This document shows positions 27,358 through 36,926 of a stretch of 64,000 nucleotides of DNA, piece after piece. Below the pieces are notes generated by a model. It saw nothing but the letters and a program-made list of their open reading frames with translations. It had not been told where the DNA came from and searched no databases. The stretch comes from Roseovarius tolerans (GTDB taxonomy: Bacteria; Pseudomonadota; Alphaproteobacteria; Rhodobacterales; Rhodobacteraceae): NCBI RefSeq assembly GCF_900109855.1, contig NZ_FOBO01000017.1:17704-81703 (forward strand), written 5' to 3'. Made by a program: the position numbers and the translations under genes. Every line of letters begins with the position of its first letter. The stretch's first letter is position 1.

Positions 27358-28242
27358 ATGCGACTAACTTCCAGCCTTCTGGCCGTTCTGGCCGCCCTTT
27401 CCACCCTTCCTGCCGCGGCGCAGGAAGGTCTTGAGATCGTCGGCAAGCCCGAGCAGGGCAAGATGGGCTTTCAGCCGGCCGCGACCGAACTGGCGCGCGA
27501 TCTGCAATGGCTGGACGGGATGATCAACGTGATCATCATCGCCATCGTGCTGTTCGTGACCGCGCTGCTGGCGCTTGCGGCGGTGCGGTATAACCGTCGC
27601 GCCAATGCGACCCCGGCGAAGTTCACCCACAATTCGCCGCTGGAGATCGCCTGGACGATCATCCCGATTGTCATCCTGGTGTTCATCGGGGCGTTCTCGC
27701 TGCCGATCCTGTTCAAGCAGCAGGAAATCCCCGAGGGGGATATCAATATCAAGGTCACGGGCTATCAGTGGTACTGGGGCTATGAGTATACCGATCACGA
27801 CTTTGCGTTTGACAGCTATATGATCGGGTCGCCTGCCACCGGGGGCGACAATCGCCTGACGCCCGAGGTCGAGGAGCAGCTGGTCGAGGCGGGCTATAGC
27901 CGTGACGAGTTCCTGCTGGCGACCGATACCGCCGTTGTCGTGCCGGTGGGCAAGACCGTGGTGATGACCGTGACCGGAGCCGACGTGATCCATAGCTGGA
28001 CGATCCCCGCGTTTGGCGTGAAGCAGGATGCGGTGCCGGGGCGTCTGGCGCAGCTGTGGTTCGAGGCCGAGAAGGAAGGTGTCTATTTCGGCCAGTGCTC
28101 GGAGCTTTGCGGGCAGGCGCATGCCTATATGCCGATCACCGTCAAGGTGGTGAGCGAAGAGGCCTATCAGCAGTGGCTCGACGGGGCGATTGAGGACTAT
28201 GCCGGCACGCCGCGTGCGCGCCAGGTGGCCGCCGCCGAGTGA
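27358..28242 (+). CDS. coxB: Cytochrome c oxidase (aa3) subunit II
   Basis: 294 aa from the ATG at 27358; an in-frame ATG at 27328 would add ten residues before the signal peptide. A signal peptide ([17 protein letters not shown]) is followed by two membrane helices ([22 protein letters not shown] and [18 protein letters not shown]). The periplasmic CuA domain carries [32 protein letters not shown] and the CuA ligand loop [15 protein letters not shown] (two Cys, His, Met). It accepts electrons from cytochrome c. It heads the assembly operon; subunit I (coxA/ctaD) is not in the window. Confidence 0.97.
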   Translation: MRLTSSLLAVLAALSTLPAAAQEGLEIVGKPEQGKMGFQPAATELARDLQWLDGMINVIIIAIVLFVTALLALAAVRYNRRANATPAKFTHNSPLEIAWTIIPIVILVFIGAFSLPILFKQQEIPEGDINIKVTGYQWYWGYEYTDHDFAFDSYMIGSPATGGDNRLTPEVEEQLVEAGYSRDEFLLATDTAVVVPVGKTVVMTVTGADVIHSWTIPAFGVKQDAVPGRLAQLWFEAEKEGVYFGQCSELCGQAHAYMPITVKVVSEEAYQQWLDGAIEDYAGTPRARQVAAAE

Positions 28243-28327
28243 CATGAGCTGGGCGCCGCCGTTGGGGCGCGTCCGAAATGACCCCGCCGGGCAGGCGCGC
28301 CGATGCGCCGCCTGACAGGAGACGAAA

Positions 28328-29284
28328 ATGAGCGATGCCAGCGTGAACACAGCCAGCCAAGCCCCCGCCGCGCAGACCGGCGATGCGGGGTTCGGGGATT
28401 TCTTCGCGCTCTTGAAGCCGCGGGTGATGACGCTGGTGGTGTTCACCGCGCTGGTCGGGCTGCTGGCCGCCCCCGTGGCGGTGCATCCGGTGGTGGGGCT
28501 GGCCGCGATCCTCTTTATCGCGGTGGGTGGCGGTGCTGCTGGCGCGCTCAACATGTGGTGGGAGGCTGACATCGACGCGGTGATGAAGCGCACCGCGAAG
28601 CGCCCCATCCCGGCGGGCAAGTTGAGCCGCGACGAGGCGTTCGGGTTCGGCATGACGCTGGCGGTCTTTTCGGTGGTGATGCTGTGGCTGGCCACGAATG
28701 CGCTGGCGGCTGGGATCCTCGCCTTCACCATTTTCTTTTACGTGGTGATCTACACCATCGGGCTGAAGCGCTGGACGCCGCAGAATATCGTGATCGGCGG
28801 CGCTGCAGGGGCGTTTCCTCCGATGATCGGTTGGGCCGCCGCGACCGGCACGGTGAGCATCGAGTCGGTGCTGATGTTCGCGCTCATTTTCATGTGGACG
28901 CCGCCGCATTTCTGGGCGCTCGCGCTGTTCATGCGGGGCGATTACGACACGGCGGGCGTGCCGATGCTGACGGTCACGCATGGCCGCAAGTCGACGCGGT
29001 TGCATATCCTCGTCTACACGGTGCTGCTGGCGATCATGGCGACCGGGGCCGCGTTCACTGGAATCGGCGGGCCGGTGTACCTGGGCGTGGCGTTGGTGTT
29101 CAACGCGCTGTTCCTGCGCGACGCGGTGGCGATCTGGCGGCGCGACGAGGATCAGGCAGAGGCCGATAATTACCGCGTCGAGAAGCGCGCGTTCCGGCTG
29201 TCGCTGTGGTATCTCTTCGCGCATTTCACCGCCATTCTGGCCGAGGCAGCGCTGTCGGGCTTTGGCCTTGGGGGCTGGGCATGA
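28328..29284 (+). CDS. ctaB: Heme O synthase (protoheme IX farnesyltransferase)
   Basis: 318 aa UbiA-family membrane prenyltransferase that farnesylates heme B to heme O, the first step to the heme A of the aa3 oxidase. The prenyl-diphosphate/Mg2+ site [23 protein letters not shown] is present, as are [21 protein letters not shown] and VGWAAATG-like and [12 protein letters not shown] segments conserved in CtaB. About nine helices are visible by eye. It follows coxB by 85 bp and overlaps the next small gene by 4 bp (ATGA). Confidence 0.97.
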   Translation: MSDASVNTASQAPAAQTGDAGFGDFFALLKPRVMTLVVFTALVGLLAAPVAVHPVVGLAAILFIAVGGGAAGALNMWWEADIDAVMKRTAKRPIPAGKLSRDEAFGFGMTLAVFSVVMLWLATNALAAGILAFTIFFYVVIYTIGLKRWTPQNIVIGGAAGAFPPMIGWAAATGTVSIESVLMFALIFMWTPPHFWALALFMRGDYDTAGVPMLTVTHGRKSTRLHILVYTVLLAIMATGAAFTGIGGPVYLGVALVFNALFLRDAVAIWRRDEDQAEADNYRVEKRAFRLSLWYLFAHFTAILAEAALSGFGLGGWA

Positions 29285-29445
29285 GCTTTCGCGAAGAACA
29301 TGAGCTGCACAAGCGCCGCTTTGGCCGCAATCTTGGCCTTGGTCTTGTGCTGGCGGGGTTTGTCGCGCTGATCTTTGGCCTGACCGTGGCCAAGGTGACC
29401 GATGACGATTTCATGGTGCCGACACAGCAGCAGGAGGGGAAGTGA
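29281..29445 (+). CDS. Small single-pass membrane protein of the cox operon (CoxF-like)
   Basis: 54 aa starting at the ATG that overlaps the ctaB stop (ATGA). It has a charged N-terminus ([18 protein letters not shown]), one hydrophobic helix ([20 protein letters not shown]) and a short polar tail. It matches the small protein found between ctaB and cox11 in Rhodobacterales, often called CoxF or a cytochrome oxidase assembly peptide. Its exact role is unknown; operon position and translational coupling on both sides argue that it is real. Confidence 0.85.
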   Translation: MSFREEHELHKRRFGRNLGLGLVLAGFVALIFGLTVAKVTDDDFMVPTQQQEGK

Positions 29446-30032
29446 TGGCGCTTGATCCGAAGATCAAGACATTGACCCAGACCGTGGGTGTGGTGGTTTT
29501 GATGGGCGGCCTCGCCTGGGCGTCGGTGCCGTTTTATGACTGGTTCTGCCGCGTCACCGGCTTTGGTGGTGTGACCGGCGTGTCAGAGGTGGCGAGCGAC
29601 GAAATCCTGGATCAGACCATCAAGGTCCGGTTCGATGCCAGCCGCGAGCGCGGCATGCCGTGGGAGTTCAAGCCGGTCGAGCGCGAGATGGAATTGCGCA
29701 TCGGCGAGACCGGGCTGGCCTTTTACGAGGCCTATAACCCGACCGACCGGGTTGTCGCCGGATCGGCCAGCTACAATGTCGCGCCTTACGATGCGGGCGG
29801 CTTTTTCACCAAGATCGACTGTTTCTGCTTTGAAGAGCAGGTGCTGCAACCCGGCGAGCGGGTGCAGATGCCGGTGACGTTCTACGTGGACCCGGCGATT
29901 GTCGACGATCGCGAAGGGCAGTATATCCACACGATCACGCTGGGCTATACGTTCCACGAGATCGACCTGCCCGAGACAGACCAGCAGGCGGCGCTTGAGC
30001 CTGCCAAGAAAACCGATAAAACCCTGAACTGA
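29445..30032 (+). CDS. ctaG: Cytochrome c oxidase assembly protein Cox11/CtaG (CuB chaperone)
   Basis: 195 aa from the ATG at 29445, which overlaps the previous stop (TGATG). It has an N-terminal membrane anchor (VGVVVLMGGLAWASVPFYDWFCRVTGF). The periplasmic domain contains RGMPWEFKPVEREMELRIGETGLAFYEAYN and the copper-binding motif KIDCFCFEEQ (CFCF), followed by YTFHE near the C-terminus. It inserts CuB into subunit I. Note that it is the Cox11 type of CtaG, not the Bacillus type. Confidence 0.97.
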   Translation: MALDPKIKTLTQTVGVVVLMGGLAWASVPFYDWFCRVTGFGGVTGVSEVASDEILDQTIKVRFDASRERGMPWEFKPVEREMELRIGETGLAFYEAYNPTDRVVAGSASYNVAPYDAGGFFTKIDCFCFEEQVLQPGERVQMPVTFYVDPAIVDDREGQYIHTITLGYTFHEIDLPETDQQAALEPAKKTDKTLN

Positions 30033-30056
30033 GCCTTCGACGAGGGATAAACCAAG

Positions 30057-30857
30057 ATGGCACACGCGAAAAACCACGATTACCACATTCTGCCCCCCTC
30101 CATCTGGCCGCTGCTTGGCTCTTTGGCGGGGTTTGTCATGCTCTTCGGGGCGGTTCTGTTTTTCCACGATCACGGGCCCTGGATGCTTTTGGCCGGTCTG
30201 GTCGGTGTGCTCTACGTGATGTTTGGCTGGTGGGCCGATGTCGTGCATGAGGGCGAGACCGGCGATCACACCCCGGTGGTGCGGATCGGTCTGCGCTATG
30301 GCTTCATCATGTTCATCATGTCCGAGGTGATGTTCTTTGCCGCGTGGTTCTGGAGCTTTTTCAAGCATGCCATGTACCCGATGGGCGAAAATTCCCCGAT
30401 GGTCGATGCGATCTGGCCGCCGGCGGGGATCGAGACGTTTGATCCGTGGCACCTGCCGCTGATCAACACGCTGATCCTGCTGTGCTCGGGCTGTGCCGCG
30501 ACCTGGGCGCACCATGCGCTGGTGCATGAGGACAACCGCAACGACATCAAGTGGGGCCTGATCATCGCGATTGCGCTGGGCGCGATCTTTACCGTGTTCC
30601 AGGCCTATGAATACAGCCATGCGGCGTTCGGCTTTTCGGGCAATATCTACGGGGCCAACTTCTTTATGGCGACCGGCTTTCACGGCGCGCATGTGGTGAT
30701 CGGCACGATCTTCCTGTTTGTCTGCCTGATCCGGGTGATGAAGGGCCATTTCACGCCCGAGCAGCATGTCGGTTTCGAGGCGGCGGCGTGGTACTGGCAC
30801 TTCGTCGACGTGGTCTGGCTGTTCCTGTTCGCCGCGGTCTACGTCTGGGGCGGCTGA
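30057..30857 (+). CDS. coxC: Cytochrome c oxidase (aa3) subunit III
   Basis: 266 aa with seven predicted helices. Conserved parts are [43 protein letters not shown] (contains the buried Glu), [58 protein letters not shown] and [20 protein letters not shown]. It is an integral part of the oxidase, involved in stability and proton entry. A short dispersed motif and a strong terminator follow, ending the cox unit before surf1. Confidence 0.97.
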   Translation: MAHAKNHDYHILPPSIWPLLGSLAGFVMLFGAVLFFHDHGPWMLLAGLVGVLYVMFGWWADVVHEGETGDHTPVVRIGLRYGFIMFIMSEVMFFAAWFWSFFKHAMYPMGENSPMVDAIWPPAGIETFDPWHLPLINTLILLCSGCAATWAHHALVHEDNRNDIKWGLIIAIALGAIFTVFQAYEYSHAAFGFSGNIYGANFFMATGFHGAHVVIGTIFLFVCLIRVMKGHFTPEQHVGFEAAAWYWHFVDVVWLFLFAAVYVWGG

Positions 30858-30879
30858 CGGGACTTCGCGCGTCGCGCGC

Positions 30880-30901
30880 GAGTATTTTTGGCAAGATGAA
30901 G
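30880..30901 (+). repeat. Short dispersed intergenic motif, occurrence 4
   Basis: 22 bp beginning GAGTATTTTTGGCAAGATGA, identical to 22494-22515. It lies 22 bp after the coxC stop and abuts a rho-independent terminator, suggesting that the motif tends to sit at transcript ends. Confidence 0.75.
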
Positions 30902-30935
30902 ATGCGGGGGGATTTGGCCCTCCCGCATTTTCCTT
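30902..30935 (+). terminator. Rho-independent terminator after coxC
   Basis: ATGCGGGGGG (30902-30911) pairs with CCTCCCGCAT (30919-30928, one G-U) around a 7-nt loop, followed by TTTTCCTTTT. It ends the coxB-coxC transcript just before surf1, whose start lies at 30949, so surf1 may depend on read-through or its own promoter. Confidence 0.8.
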
Positions 30936-30948
30936 TTGAGAGGGACCC

Positions 30949-31632
30949 ATGCGAAAGAGTGTTCTGGTGCCGCTGATCTTTGGCATTGCCGGTGTGGCGG
31001 TGCTGGTGTCGCTGGGCAAGTGGCAGGTCGAGCGGCTGGCCTGGAAAGAGGGTGTGCTGGCCGAGATCGAGGGCCGGATTTCCGCCGAGCCGGTGCCGCT
31101 GCCCGAGGTTGTGGAGCCGGAGGTCGACCGGTATCTGCCGGTTCGGGCGGCGGGTGAGATCGGCGCGCGGGCGCTGCGGGTGCTGGTCAGTCAGAAGCAG
31201 GTCGGCGCGGGATACCGGGTGATTTCCGCCTTCGAGACCGAGGGGCGGCGGGTGCTGCTGGATCGCGGCTTCGTCAAGGTGGCGGAAGAGATCCCCGAGA
31301 CCGGGGGTGTGGTGCGTGTTGTCGGCAACCTGCACTGGCCCGATGACCGGCTGAGTTCGACGCCCGAGAACGATGTGCCGGGCAACATGTGGTTCGCCCG
31401 GGACATCGCGCGGATGGCAGAGGTGCTAGAGACCGAGCCGCTGATGATCATCGCGCGCGAGGTGTCGCCGCCGGAACAGGGCGTGACGCCGCTGCCGGTA
31501 GACACGAGCGGGATTCCGAACGATCACCTGAGTTACGCGATCACGTGGTTTTCGCTGGCCGCCATATGGGCCGCGATGACCGGGTTTTTCATCTGGCGGA
31601 TGCGCCAGCCAAGGGAAGGGCAGCAGCGGTGA
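30949..31632 (+). CDS. surf1: SURF1 family cytochrome oxidase assembly protein
   Basis: 227 aa with the two-helix SURF1 layout: an N-terminal helix (SVLVPLIFGIAGVAVLVSLGKWQVERL, with the conserved LGxWQxxR pattern) and a C-terminal helix (YAITWFSLAAIWAAMTGFFIW, with conserved H-L-x-YA-I-T-W-F). The periplasmic loop between them includes VDRYLPVRAAGEI and GYRVISAFETEGRRVLLDRGFV. It helps heme a insertion into subunit I. Its stop overlaps the GTG start of thrC by 4 bp. Confidence 0.95.
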   Translation: MRKSVLVPLIFGIAGVAVLVSLGKWQVERLAWKEGVLAEIEGRISAEPVPLPEVVEPEVDRYLPVRAAGEIGARALRVLVSQKQVGAGYRVISAFETEGRRVLLDRGFVKVAEEIPETGGVVRVVGNLHWPDDRLSSTPENDVPGNMWFARDIARMAEVLETEPLMIIAREVSPPEQGVTPLPVDTSGIPNDHLSYAITWFSLAAIWAAMTGFFIWRMRQPREGQQR

Positions 31633-33017
31633 ACTACATCTCGACGAGGGGCCGTGCGCCCAGCTTGTGCTTTGAAGAGGCGATGCTGACCGGGCTGGCG
31701 CGCGATGGCGGGCTTTACCTGCCCGAGAGCATCCCGCAGATGAGCGCCGAGGATATCCGCGCGCTGCACGGGGTGAGTTATGAGGAGGCCGCGTTCCGGG
31801 TGATGCGGCCGTTCATCGGGGATGCCTTCACCGACGCCGAATTTCGCGGGATCATCGCGCGGGCCTATGAGGGCTTTGGCCACGCGGCGCGGGCACCGTT
31901 GAAGCAGCTGGATAGCGGGCATTTCCTGTTGGAGCTGTTCCACGGCCCGACGCTGGCGTTCAAGGATTTCGCCATGCAGCTGATCGGGCAGATGTTCGAA
32001 TTCTCGCTCAAACGCTCGGGCAATCGGGTGAGCATTGTGGGTGCGACCTCCGGCGATACCGGGTCGGCGGCGATTGAGGCGTTTCGGGGGCTTGATGCGG
32101 TGGATGTGTTCATACTCTATCCGCATGGCCGCGTCAGCGAGGTGCAGCGGCGGCAAATGACGACGCCGGGTGAGAGCAATGTACATGCGCTGGCCATCGA
32201 CGGGCATTTCGACGATGCGCAGGCGCGCGTGAAGGACATGTTCAACGATTTCGAGTTCCGCGACGGGGTGCGGCTGGCCGGGGTGAACAGCATCAACTGG
32301 GCGCGGGTGCTGGCGCAGGTGGTGTATTATTTCACCTCTGCGGTGAGCCTTGGTGCGCCCGATCGCAAGGTGTCGTTCACCGTGCCGACGGGCAATTTCG
32401 GGGATATCTTTGCGGGCTATATCGCGCGGCGCATGGGGTTGCCCATCGACAAGCTGGTGGTGGCGACCAATCAGAACGATATCCTGCATCGCTGTCTGAG
32501 CAGTGGGGAGTATCGGCCCGACGGGGTGATCCCGTCGATCAGCCCGTCGATGGATATTCAGGTGAGTTCCAACTTCGAGCGCGCGCTCTATTATGCCTAC
32601 GGGCAGGATGGCGGGGCGGTGGCGCAGGTGATGGACGAGTTGAAGGCCGGGGGATTTTCCGTCAGTCAGGGCGCGTTGCAGGCGTTGCGCGAGGCGTTTG
32701 AGAGCGGGCGCTGTGACGAGGACGCGACACGTGCCGCGATCCGGCAGACATGGGATCGCACCGGCGAGTTGCTCTGCCCGCATAGCGCGGTGGGCGTGCA
32801 TGTGGCCGAGGAACATCGCAGCCCCGGCGTGCCGATGATCACGCTGGCCACGGCGCATCCGGCCAAGTTTCCGGCGGCTGTCGAAGAGGCGAGCGGCATT
32901 CACCCCCCCTTGCCCGAGCGTATGGCGGACCTGTATGAGCGGGATGAGCGCGTGACGCGCATTGCCAATGACCTTGGCGCTATCGAAACATTGATCAAGG
33001 AACGGATCACGCATTGA
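31629..33017 (+). CDS. thrC: Threonine synthase
   Basis: 462 aa from the GTG at 31629, overlapping the surf1 stop (GTGA). It begins YISTRGRAPSLCFEEAMLTGLARDGGLYLPE, the standard start of proteobacterial ThrC. The PLP lysine lies in GPTLAFKDFAMQ, and the phosphate-binding and substrate loops include GATSGDTGSAAIEAF, SINWARVLAQVVYYF, FTVPTGNFGDIFAGYIA and TAHPAKFP. It converts O-phosphohomoserine to threonine. The TTG start of the M16 peptidase overlaps its stop, so the genes are translationally coupled. Confidence 0.97.
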   Translation: MNYISTRGRAPSLCFEEAMLTGLARDGGLYLPESIPQMSAEDIRALHGVSYEEAAFRVMRPFIGDAFTDAEFRGIIARAYEGFGHAARAPLKQLDSGHFLLELFHGPTLAFKDFAMQLIGQMFEFSLKRSGNRVSIVGATSGDTGSAAIEAFRGLDAVDVFILYPHGRVSEVQRRQMTTPGESNVHALAIDGHFDDAQARVKDMFNDFEFRDGVRLAGVNSINWARVLAQVVYYFTSAVSLGAPDRKVSFTVPTGNFGDIFAGYIARRMGLPIDKLVVATNQNDILHRCLSSGEYRPDGVIPSISPSMDIQVSSNFERALYYAYGQDGGAVAQVMDELKAGGFSVSQGALQALREAFESGRCDEDATRAAIRQTWDRTGELLCPHSAVGVHVAEEHRSPGVPMITLATAHPAKFPAAVEEASGIHPPLPERMADLYERDERVTRIANDLGAIETLIKERITH

Positions 33018-34276
33018 GTGTAGAACTGACCACGCTGCCGAACGGATTTCGCATCGCGAGCGAGTATATGCCCGGACTGGAATCGGCGGCTATCGGTGTC
33101 TGGGTCATGGCGGGCGCACGCCATGAGCGGGCCGAGCAGAACGGCATCGCGCATTTTTTGGAGCATATGGCCTTCAAGGGCACCAAGCGGCGCAGCGCGT
33201 TGCAGATCGCCGAGGCGATTGAGGATGTGGGCGGCTATATCAACGCCTATACCAGCCGCGAGGTGACCGCCTATTATGCCCGTGTGCTGAAGGACGATGT
33301 GCCGCTGGCGATGGATGTGGTCGCCGATATCCTGCGCAATCCGGTGTTCGATCCGCGCGAGATCGAGGTGGAGCGGGGTGTGATCCTCCAGGAGATCGGG
33401 CAGGCGGCGGATACGCCCGACGACATCATCTTTGACTGGTTGCAGGAGCAGGCATACCCTGACCATCCGCTGGGCCGCACCATTCTGGGCGCCGAGGCGC
33501 GGGTGCGCGGCTTTGGCAAGCCCGATCTGGAGGGGTTCGTCGATCAGTATTACCGGCCCGGGCAGATGGTGCTGGCGGCGGCGGGTGCTGTGGATCACGA
33601 CGCGCTGGTGAAGATGGCCGAGGCGACCTATGGCGACATGATCCCGAGCGACACGATCGAGCCGCCTAGGGCGCGGTTCGCGGGCGGCGAGACGCGGCAC
33701 GTGAAGGATCTGGAGCAGGCGCATTTCGCGCTGGCGTTCGAGAGCCCCGAATACGGGCATCCCGATATCTATACCGCGCAGATCTATGCCTCGGCGCTGG
33801 GCGGGTCGATGTCGTCGCGGCTCTTTCAGGAGATCCGCGAGCGGCGGGGTCTGTGCTATACGATCTTCGCGCAGGCCGGGGCCTATGCCGATACCGGCAT
33901 GCTGACGATCTATGCGGGCACGTCCGAGGATCAGATGGGCGATCTGGCGGGGATCACTGTGGACGAGATGAAGCGTGCGGCCGAAGACATGTCGGATGCC
34001 GAGGTCGAGCGGGCGCGGGCGCAGATGAAGGCGGGGCTCTTGATGGGACTGGAGAGCCCGAGCAACCGGGCCGAACGGCTGGCGCGGATGCTGCAGATCT
34101 GGGGCCGGGTGCCCGATCTTCCGGAAGTGGTGGAGCGGATCGACGCGGTGACGCTGGCGGATGTGCGGCGTCTGGCCGAGCAGACCGTGACGCGCGCGCC
34201 CACGGCGCTGGCGCTCTATGGTCCGGTGTCGAAATCGCCGACCCTCGACAGCCTCAACGCGCGGCGCGCGGCCTGA
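33014..34276 (+). CDS. M16-family zinc peptidase (processing-peptidase-like)
   Basis: 420 aa, starting at TTG 33014 that overlaps the thrC stop. The inverted zinc motif HFLEHMAFKG (HxxEH) near residue 45 and the downstream Glu region EVERGVILQEI are intact, so it should be catalytically active. The second half contains GGSMSSRLFQEIRERRGLCYTIFA, the R/Y substrate-binding segment of the family. It resembles alphaproteobacterial homologues of the mitochondrial processing peptidase beta subunit. Substrates are unknown. The following GNAT gene starts within its stop codon (TGATG). Confidence 0.94.
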   Translation: MSVELTTLPNGFRIASEYMPGLESAAIGVWVMAGARHERAEQNGIAHFLEHMAFKGTKRRSALQIAEAIEDVGGYINAYTSREVTAYYARVLKDDVPLAMDVVADILRNPVFDPREIEVERGVILQEIGQAADTPDDIIFDWLQEQAYPDHPLGRTILGAEARVRGFGKPDLEGFVDQYYRPGQMVLAAAGAVDHDALVKMAEATYGDMIPSDTIEPPRARFAGGETRHVKDLEQAHFALAFESPEYGHPDIYTAQIYASALGGSMSSRLFQEIRERRGLCYTIFAQAGAYADTGMLTIYAGTSEDQMGDLAGITVDEMKRAAEDMSDAEVERARAQMKAGLLMGLESPSNRAERLARMLQIWGRVPDLPEVVERIDAVTLADVRRLAEQTVTRAPTALALYGPVSKSPTLDSLNARRAA

Positions 34277-34863
34277 TGTTGCTCTTGCCGCGCCGGAAGC
34301 TCAGGATCGAGACCGAGCGTCTGACCCTGCGGCAACCGGCGATGAGCGATTTCCGTGACTGGAGCGGCCTGCGCGCGCAGAGCGCCGATTTCCTGATGCC
34401 GTGGGAGCCTGCCTGGGCCGCCGATCATCTGGCGCGCAAGGGGTTTTCCAACCGGGTGTTCTGGGCGCAGCGGTCGATCACCAGCGGCTCGGCGCTGCCG
34501 CTGTTTCTGATCCGGCGCGACGATCAGACCCTTCTGGGGGCGATCACGCTGGATCATATCCGGCGCGGCCCGGCGCAGGCGGGCACGCTGGGCTATTGGA
34601 TCGGGCAGCCGCATGCGCGGCAGGGTTATATGGGCGAGGCGATTGCGGGGGTGGTGCATTACGCCTTTGACCGGCTGGACCTGAGCCGGATCGAGGCGGC
34701 CTGCCTGCCGGAGAACCACGCCTCGCGTGGGTTGCTGGAGAAATGCGGCTTCAAATATGAGGGCGTCGCGCAAAGCTATCTGCAGATCAACGGGCGCTGG
34801 CGGACCCATGTTCTTTATGCCGCGCTGCGCCCGGACCGGCGCGGGCGCACGGATGTGGGATAG
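34276..34863 (+). CDS. GNAT acetyltransferase, RimJ/RimL type
   Basis: 195 aa from the ATG at 34276, overlapping the peptidase stop. It begins with LRIETERLTLRQPAMSDFRDW, the usual entry strand of RimJ-type N-acetyltransferases. The acetyl-CoA motif region TLGYWIGQPHARQGYMGEAIAGVV and SRIEAACLPENHASRGLLEKCGFKYEGVAQSY are clearly recognisable. It would acetylate a protein N-terminus (such as a ribosomal protein) or a small amine; the substrate is unknown. It is the last gene of the thrC-peptidase-GNAT run and convergent with DUF2794. Confidence 0.93.
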   Translation: MLLLPRRKLRIETERLTLRQPAMSDFRDWSGLRAQSADFLMPWEPAWAADHLARKGFSNRVFWAQRSITSGSALPLFLIRRDDQTLLGAITLDHIRRGPAQAGTLGYWIGQPHARQGYMGEAIAGVVHYAFDRLDLSRIEAACLPENHASRGLLEKCGFKYEGVAQSYLQINGRWRTHVLYAALRPDRRGRTDVG

Positions 34864-34883
34864 GGGGTTGGCGAGGCGGGTGT

Positions 34884-35234
34884 TTAGTCGACCGCGCGGA
34901 TAAGCTTGCGTTCGAGCACGCGCAGCACGGTGCGCAGGTCGTGGCCGCGTTTCAGGATCCGGCCATCCATGCCGATGACGCTGTATTGCCCCTGTTTGTC
35001 GCGCAGCTTGGGGCGTTTCTCGACCCGGTAGAGCGGCTGTTCGGCGGTGCGGCGGAAGATCGAGAAGACCGCCACCTCGCGCAGGCAGGAAATGCCGTAA
35101 TCGCGCCATTCCCCCGCCGCCACCATGCGCCCGTAGAGCGACAGGATCACGCCTAACTCGTCGCGCTGGAATGCCACTTGGTCCTGTGGCTGGGGCTGTG
35201 TGCCGGGGAAGGGGCCGAGGGGATGCAGGCTCAT
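34884..35234 (-). CDS. DUF2794 family protein
   Basis: 116 aa matching the short soluble DUF2794 family conserved in alphaproteobacteria. Recognisable parts are VAFQRDELGVILSLYGRMVAAGEWRDYGI, AVFSIFRRTAEQPLYRVEKRPKL and YSVIGMDGRILKRGHDLRTVLRVLERKL. It has no signal peptide or membrane segment. No function is established. It is 50 bp downstream of imuB on the same strand. Confidence 0.88.
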   Translation of the reverse strand: MSLHPLGPFPGTQPQPQDQVAFQRDELGVILSLYGRMVAAGEWRDYGISCLREVAVFSIFRRTAEQPLYRVEKRPKLRDKQGQYSVIGMDGRILKRGHDLRTVLRVLERKLIRAVD

Positions 35235-35284
35235 ACCCTCAGACTTGCGTCAAATTCTGCGCGAATCAAGCGATTTCATATCTC

Positions 35285-36916
35285 TCACGCAAACCGCCCC
35301 TGGCAGAACCATCCGCCTGAGACCTGTCCGCCATGCGCCTGAAAGAGCCAGAGCCGCTCGCCGCGGGTGGTGACGATCTGCCAGTAATCGCGCAGGCCGC
35401 TGCGCCAGTCGGGGTCGTCGAACCACCATTCGGGGGCGATGCGTTCGGGGCCGATGGCGGCGGTGACGCGATGTTCGCGCCCGCGCCAGTGGAAGGCGGC
35501 GCAGGGGCGGGCGGGCTCCAGCACGCGCAGGGGTTCGGGCCGCCAGATCAGCAGCGGGCGGGGATGTTCGGGCGCGGGCCAGGGGCCGGGGGCGGGCTCG
35601 GACCAGGCGGCGGCGAGTGTGGTCGCGGTTTTCTCGGGGATGCGGCTCTCGGCGGGGTGGCGGCGGGTGATCGCATCGAGGCCGATGCGCCCGCCCAGCC
35701 GGGTGATGAGGTCATCGAGTGCGGCCTGCGCGCTGTGCCCGGCCTCGGGGTCATGCTCGGGGCTGCGCAGCTGGCGGGGCGCTGTGGGTTCGGTGACCCG
35801 CGCCTCGAGCCGCATCACGTCGATGCCGAAGCCCGCGTCGAGCCGGTCAAGCTGGCCCTCCATCAGCGGCAGGATCGTCTCGGGCGCGTGACTGGGGCGG
35901 GCGAGGCGCAGTTCGAGCACCTGCAGGCTGCCATCGCTGCGGAACGCCTCGAATCGCAGGTGGCGCGCGCCCTGCCCCTGCTCGCGCAGCCGGACGCAGA
36001 GCCGGTCGGTCAGTCGCGCGAGCCCGGCGCGGATATCCTCGGTCAGGCCGATCGGGTCGGGCAGGCTCAGCCTGGTGGCGAAATGCGGTGGCGGGGCGGT
36101 GGGCGAGAGCGGTTCGGGCACCAGCCCGAGCGCCTGATCGAGCCGCTGCATGAGATGCGGGCCGAAGCGCCGCCCCAGCCCGGCGCGGGGCTGGCCGATC
36201 AAGTCGCCGATCCGGCGCAACCCGAGGCGGCCGAGATCGTGCAGCGTTGCCTCGGGCAGGCGCAGGGCCGCGATGGGCAGGGGGGCGAGGGCGGCGTGCA
36301 TCTGTCCCGGCGGGGCGATCTGCGCGGTGCCGGTTGATTGGGGCCGGGCGCGGGCCCAATGCGGTCGCTTGGCGGCGCGGGAACGGGTGGCGCGGGCCTC
36401 CTGCTGGATGGCGTCGCCGGAGCGGCCCGGTGCGGTGCCCTGCCCGGCAAAGCGCGCCAGTGCCCAGGCCGCGCCGAGCGTGTCGGCGAGCCCGCAGCGG
36501 GTGGTCAGGCCGAGTGCCCTGGCCTCGTCTGTCAGGCTGTCGATCAATGCCGCCTCGCCGCTGAAGAGATGGGCGCAGCCGGTGATATCGAGGCGCAGCC
36601 CGTCGGTGCCGTCCACGCCCACGAGCGGCGAGAAGCGATCCGCCCAACGGGCGAGCGCGCGCAGGAAGGCGGCCTCGGCGGCGCGGTGCTGGGTTTGGGT
36701 CGCCAGCTCGGGGCAGAGCGCCATCGCCTCTCGCAGGGGCTGGCCTTGGGTGAGCCCGGCCGCCTCGGCCTCGGGGGAGAGGGAGGAGAGCACCTGCCGC
36801 TGGCCGTCATCGGCGACCACGGCAAAGGGTCGCGCACCCGCATCGCCCCGGCGGCGCAGGAGACGTTCGGCCCCGAGCCGGGGAAACCAGACAGAGAGAA
36901 TGCGGCGGGCAGGCAT
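35285..36916 (-). CDS. imuB: ImuB, catalytically degenerate Y-family polymerase-like protein
   Basis: 543 aa. The start RRILSVWFPRLGAERLLRR, then PLREAMALCPELATQ and GTDGLRLDITGCAHLFSGE, are typical of ImuB. The acidic metal ligands of true Y-family polymerases are not at their usual places (SVWFP instead of a D-containing segment). The little-finger/HhH region contains LPEATLHDLGRLGLRRIGDLIGQPRAGLGRRFG. The C-terminus (WWFDDPDWRSGLRDYWQIVTTRGERLWLF) is also family-typical. ImuB bridges ImuA, DnaE2 and the beta clamp in SOS mutagenesis. A perfect SOS box lies 11 bp before the start. Unusually, neither imuA nor dnaE2 is adjacent. Confidence 0.93.
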   Translation of the reverse strand: MPARRILSVWFPRLGAERLLRRRGDAGARPFAVVADDGQRQVLSSLSPEAEAAGLTQGQPLREAMALCPELATQTQHRAAEAAFLRALARWADRFSPLVGVDGTDGLRLDITGCAHLFSGEAALIDSLTDEARALGLTTRCGLADTLGAAWALARFAGQGTAPGRSGDAIQQEARATRSRAAKRPHWARARPQSTGTAQIAPPGQMHAALAPLPIAALRLPEATLHDLGRLGLRRIGDLIGQPRAGLGRRFGPHLMQRLDQALGLVPEPLSPTAPPPHFATRLSLPDPIGLTEDIRAGLARLTDRLCVRLREQGQGARHLRFEAFRSDGSLQVLELRLARPSHAPETILPLMEGQLDRLDAGFGIDVMRLEARVTEPTAPRQLRSPEHDPEAGHSAQAALDDLITRLGGRIGLDAITRRHPAESRIPEKTATTLAAAWSEPAPGPWPAPEHPRPLLIWRPEPLRVLEPARPCAAFHWRGREHRVTAAIGPERIAPEWWFDDPDWRSGLRDYWQIVTTRGERLWLFQAHGGQVSGGWFCQGRFA

Positions 36917-36926
36917 GGCAGTACTT

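Noticed and set aside
28142..31019. Two long minus-strand frames opposite ctaB, cox11 and coxC
   Set aside because: His/Arg-rich low-complexity translations without family motifs; the plus-strand genes are all confidently identified.
31533..33760. Long minus-strand frames opposite thrC and the M16 peptidase
   Set aside because: Shadow frames; the opposite strand carries complete enzymes with overlapping starts and stops.
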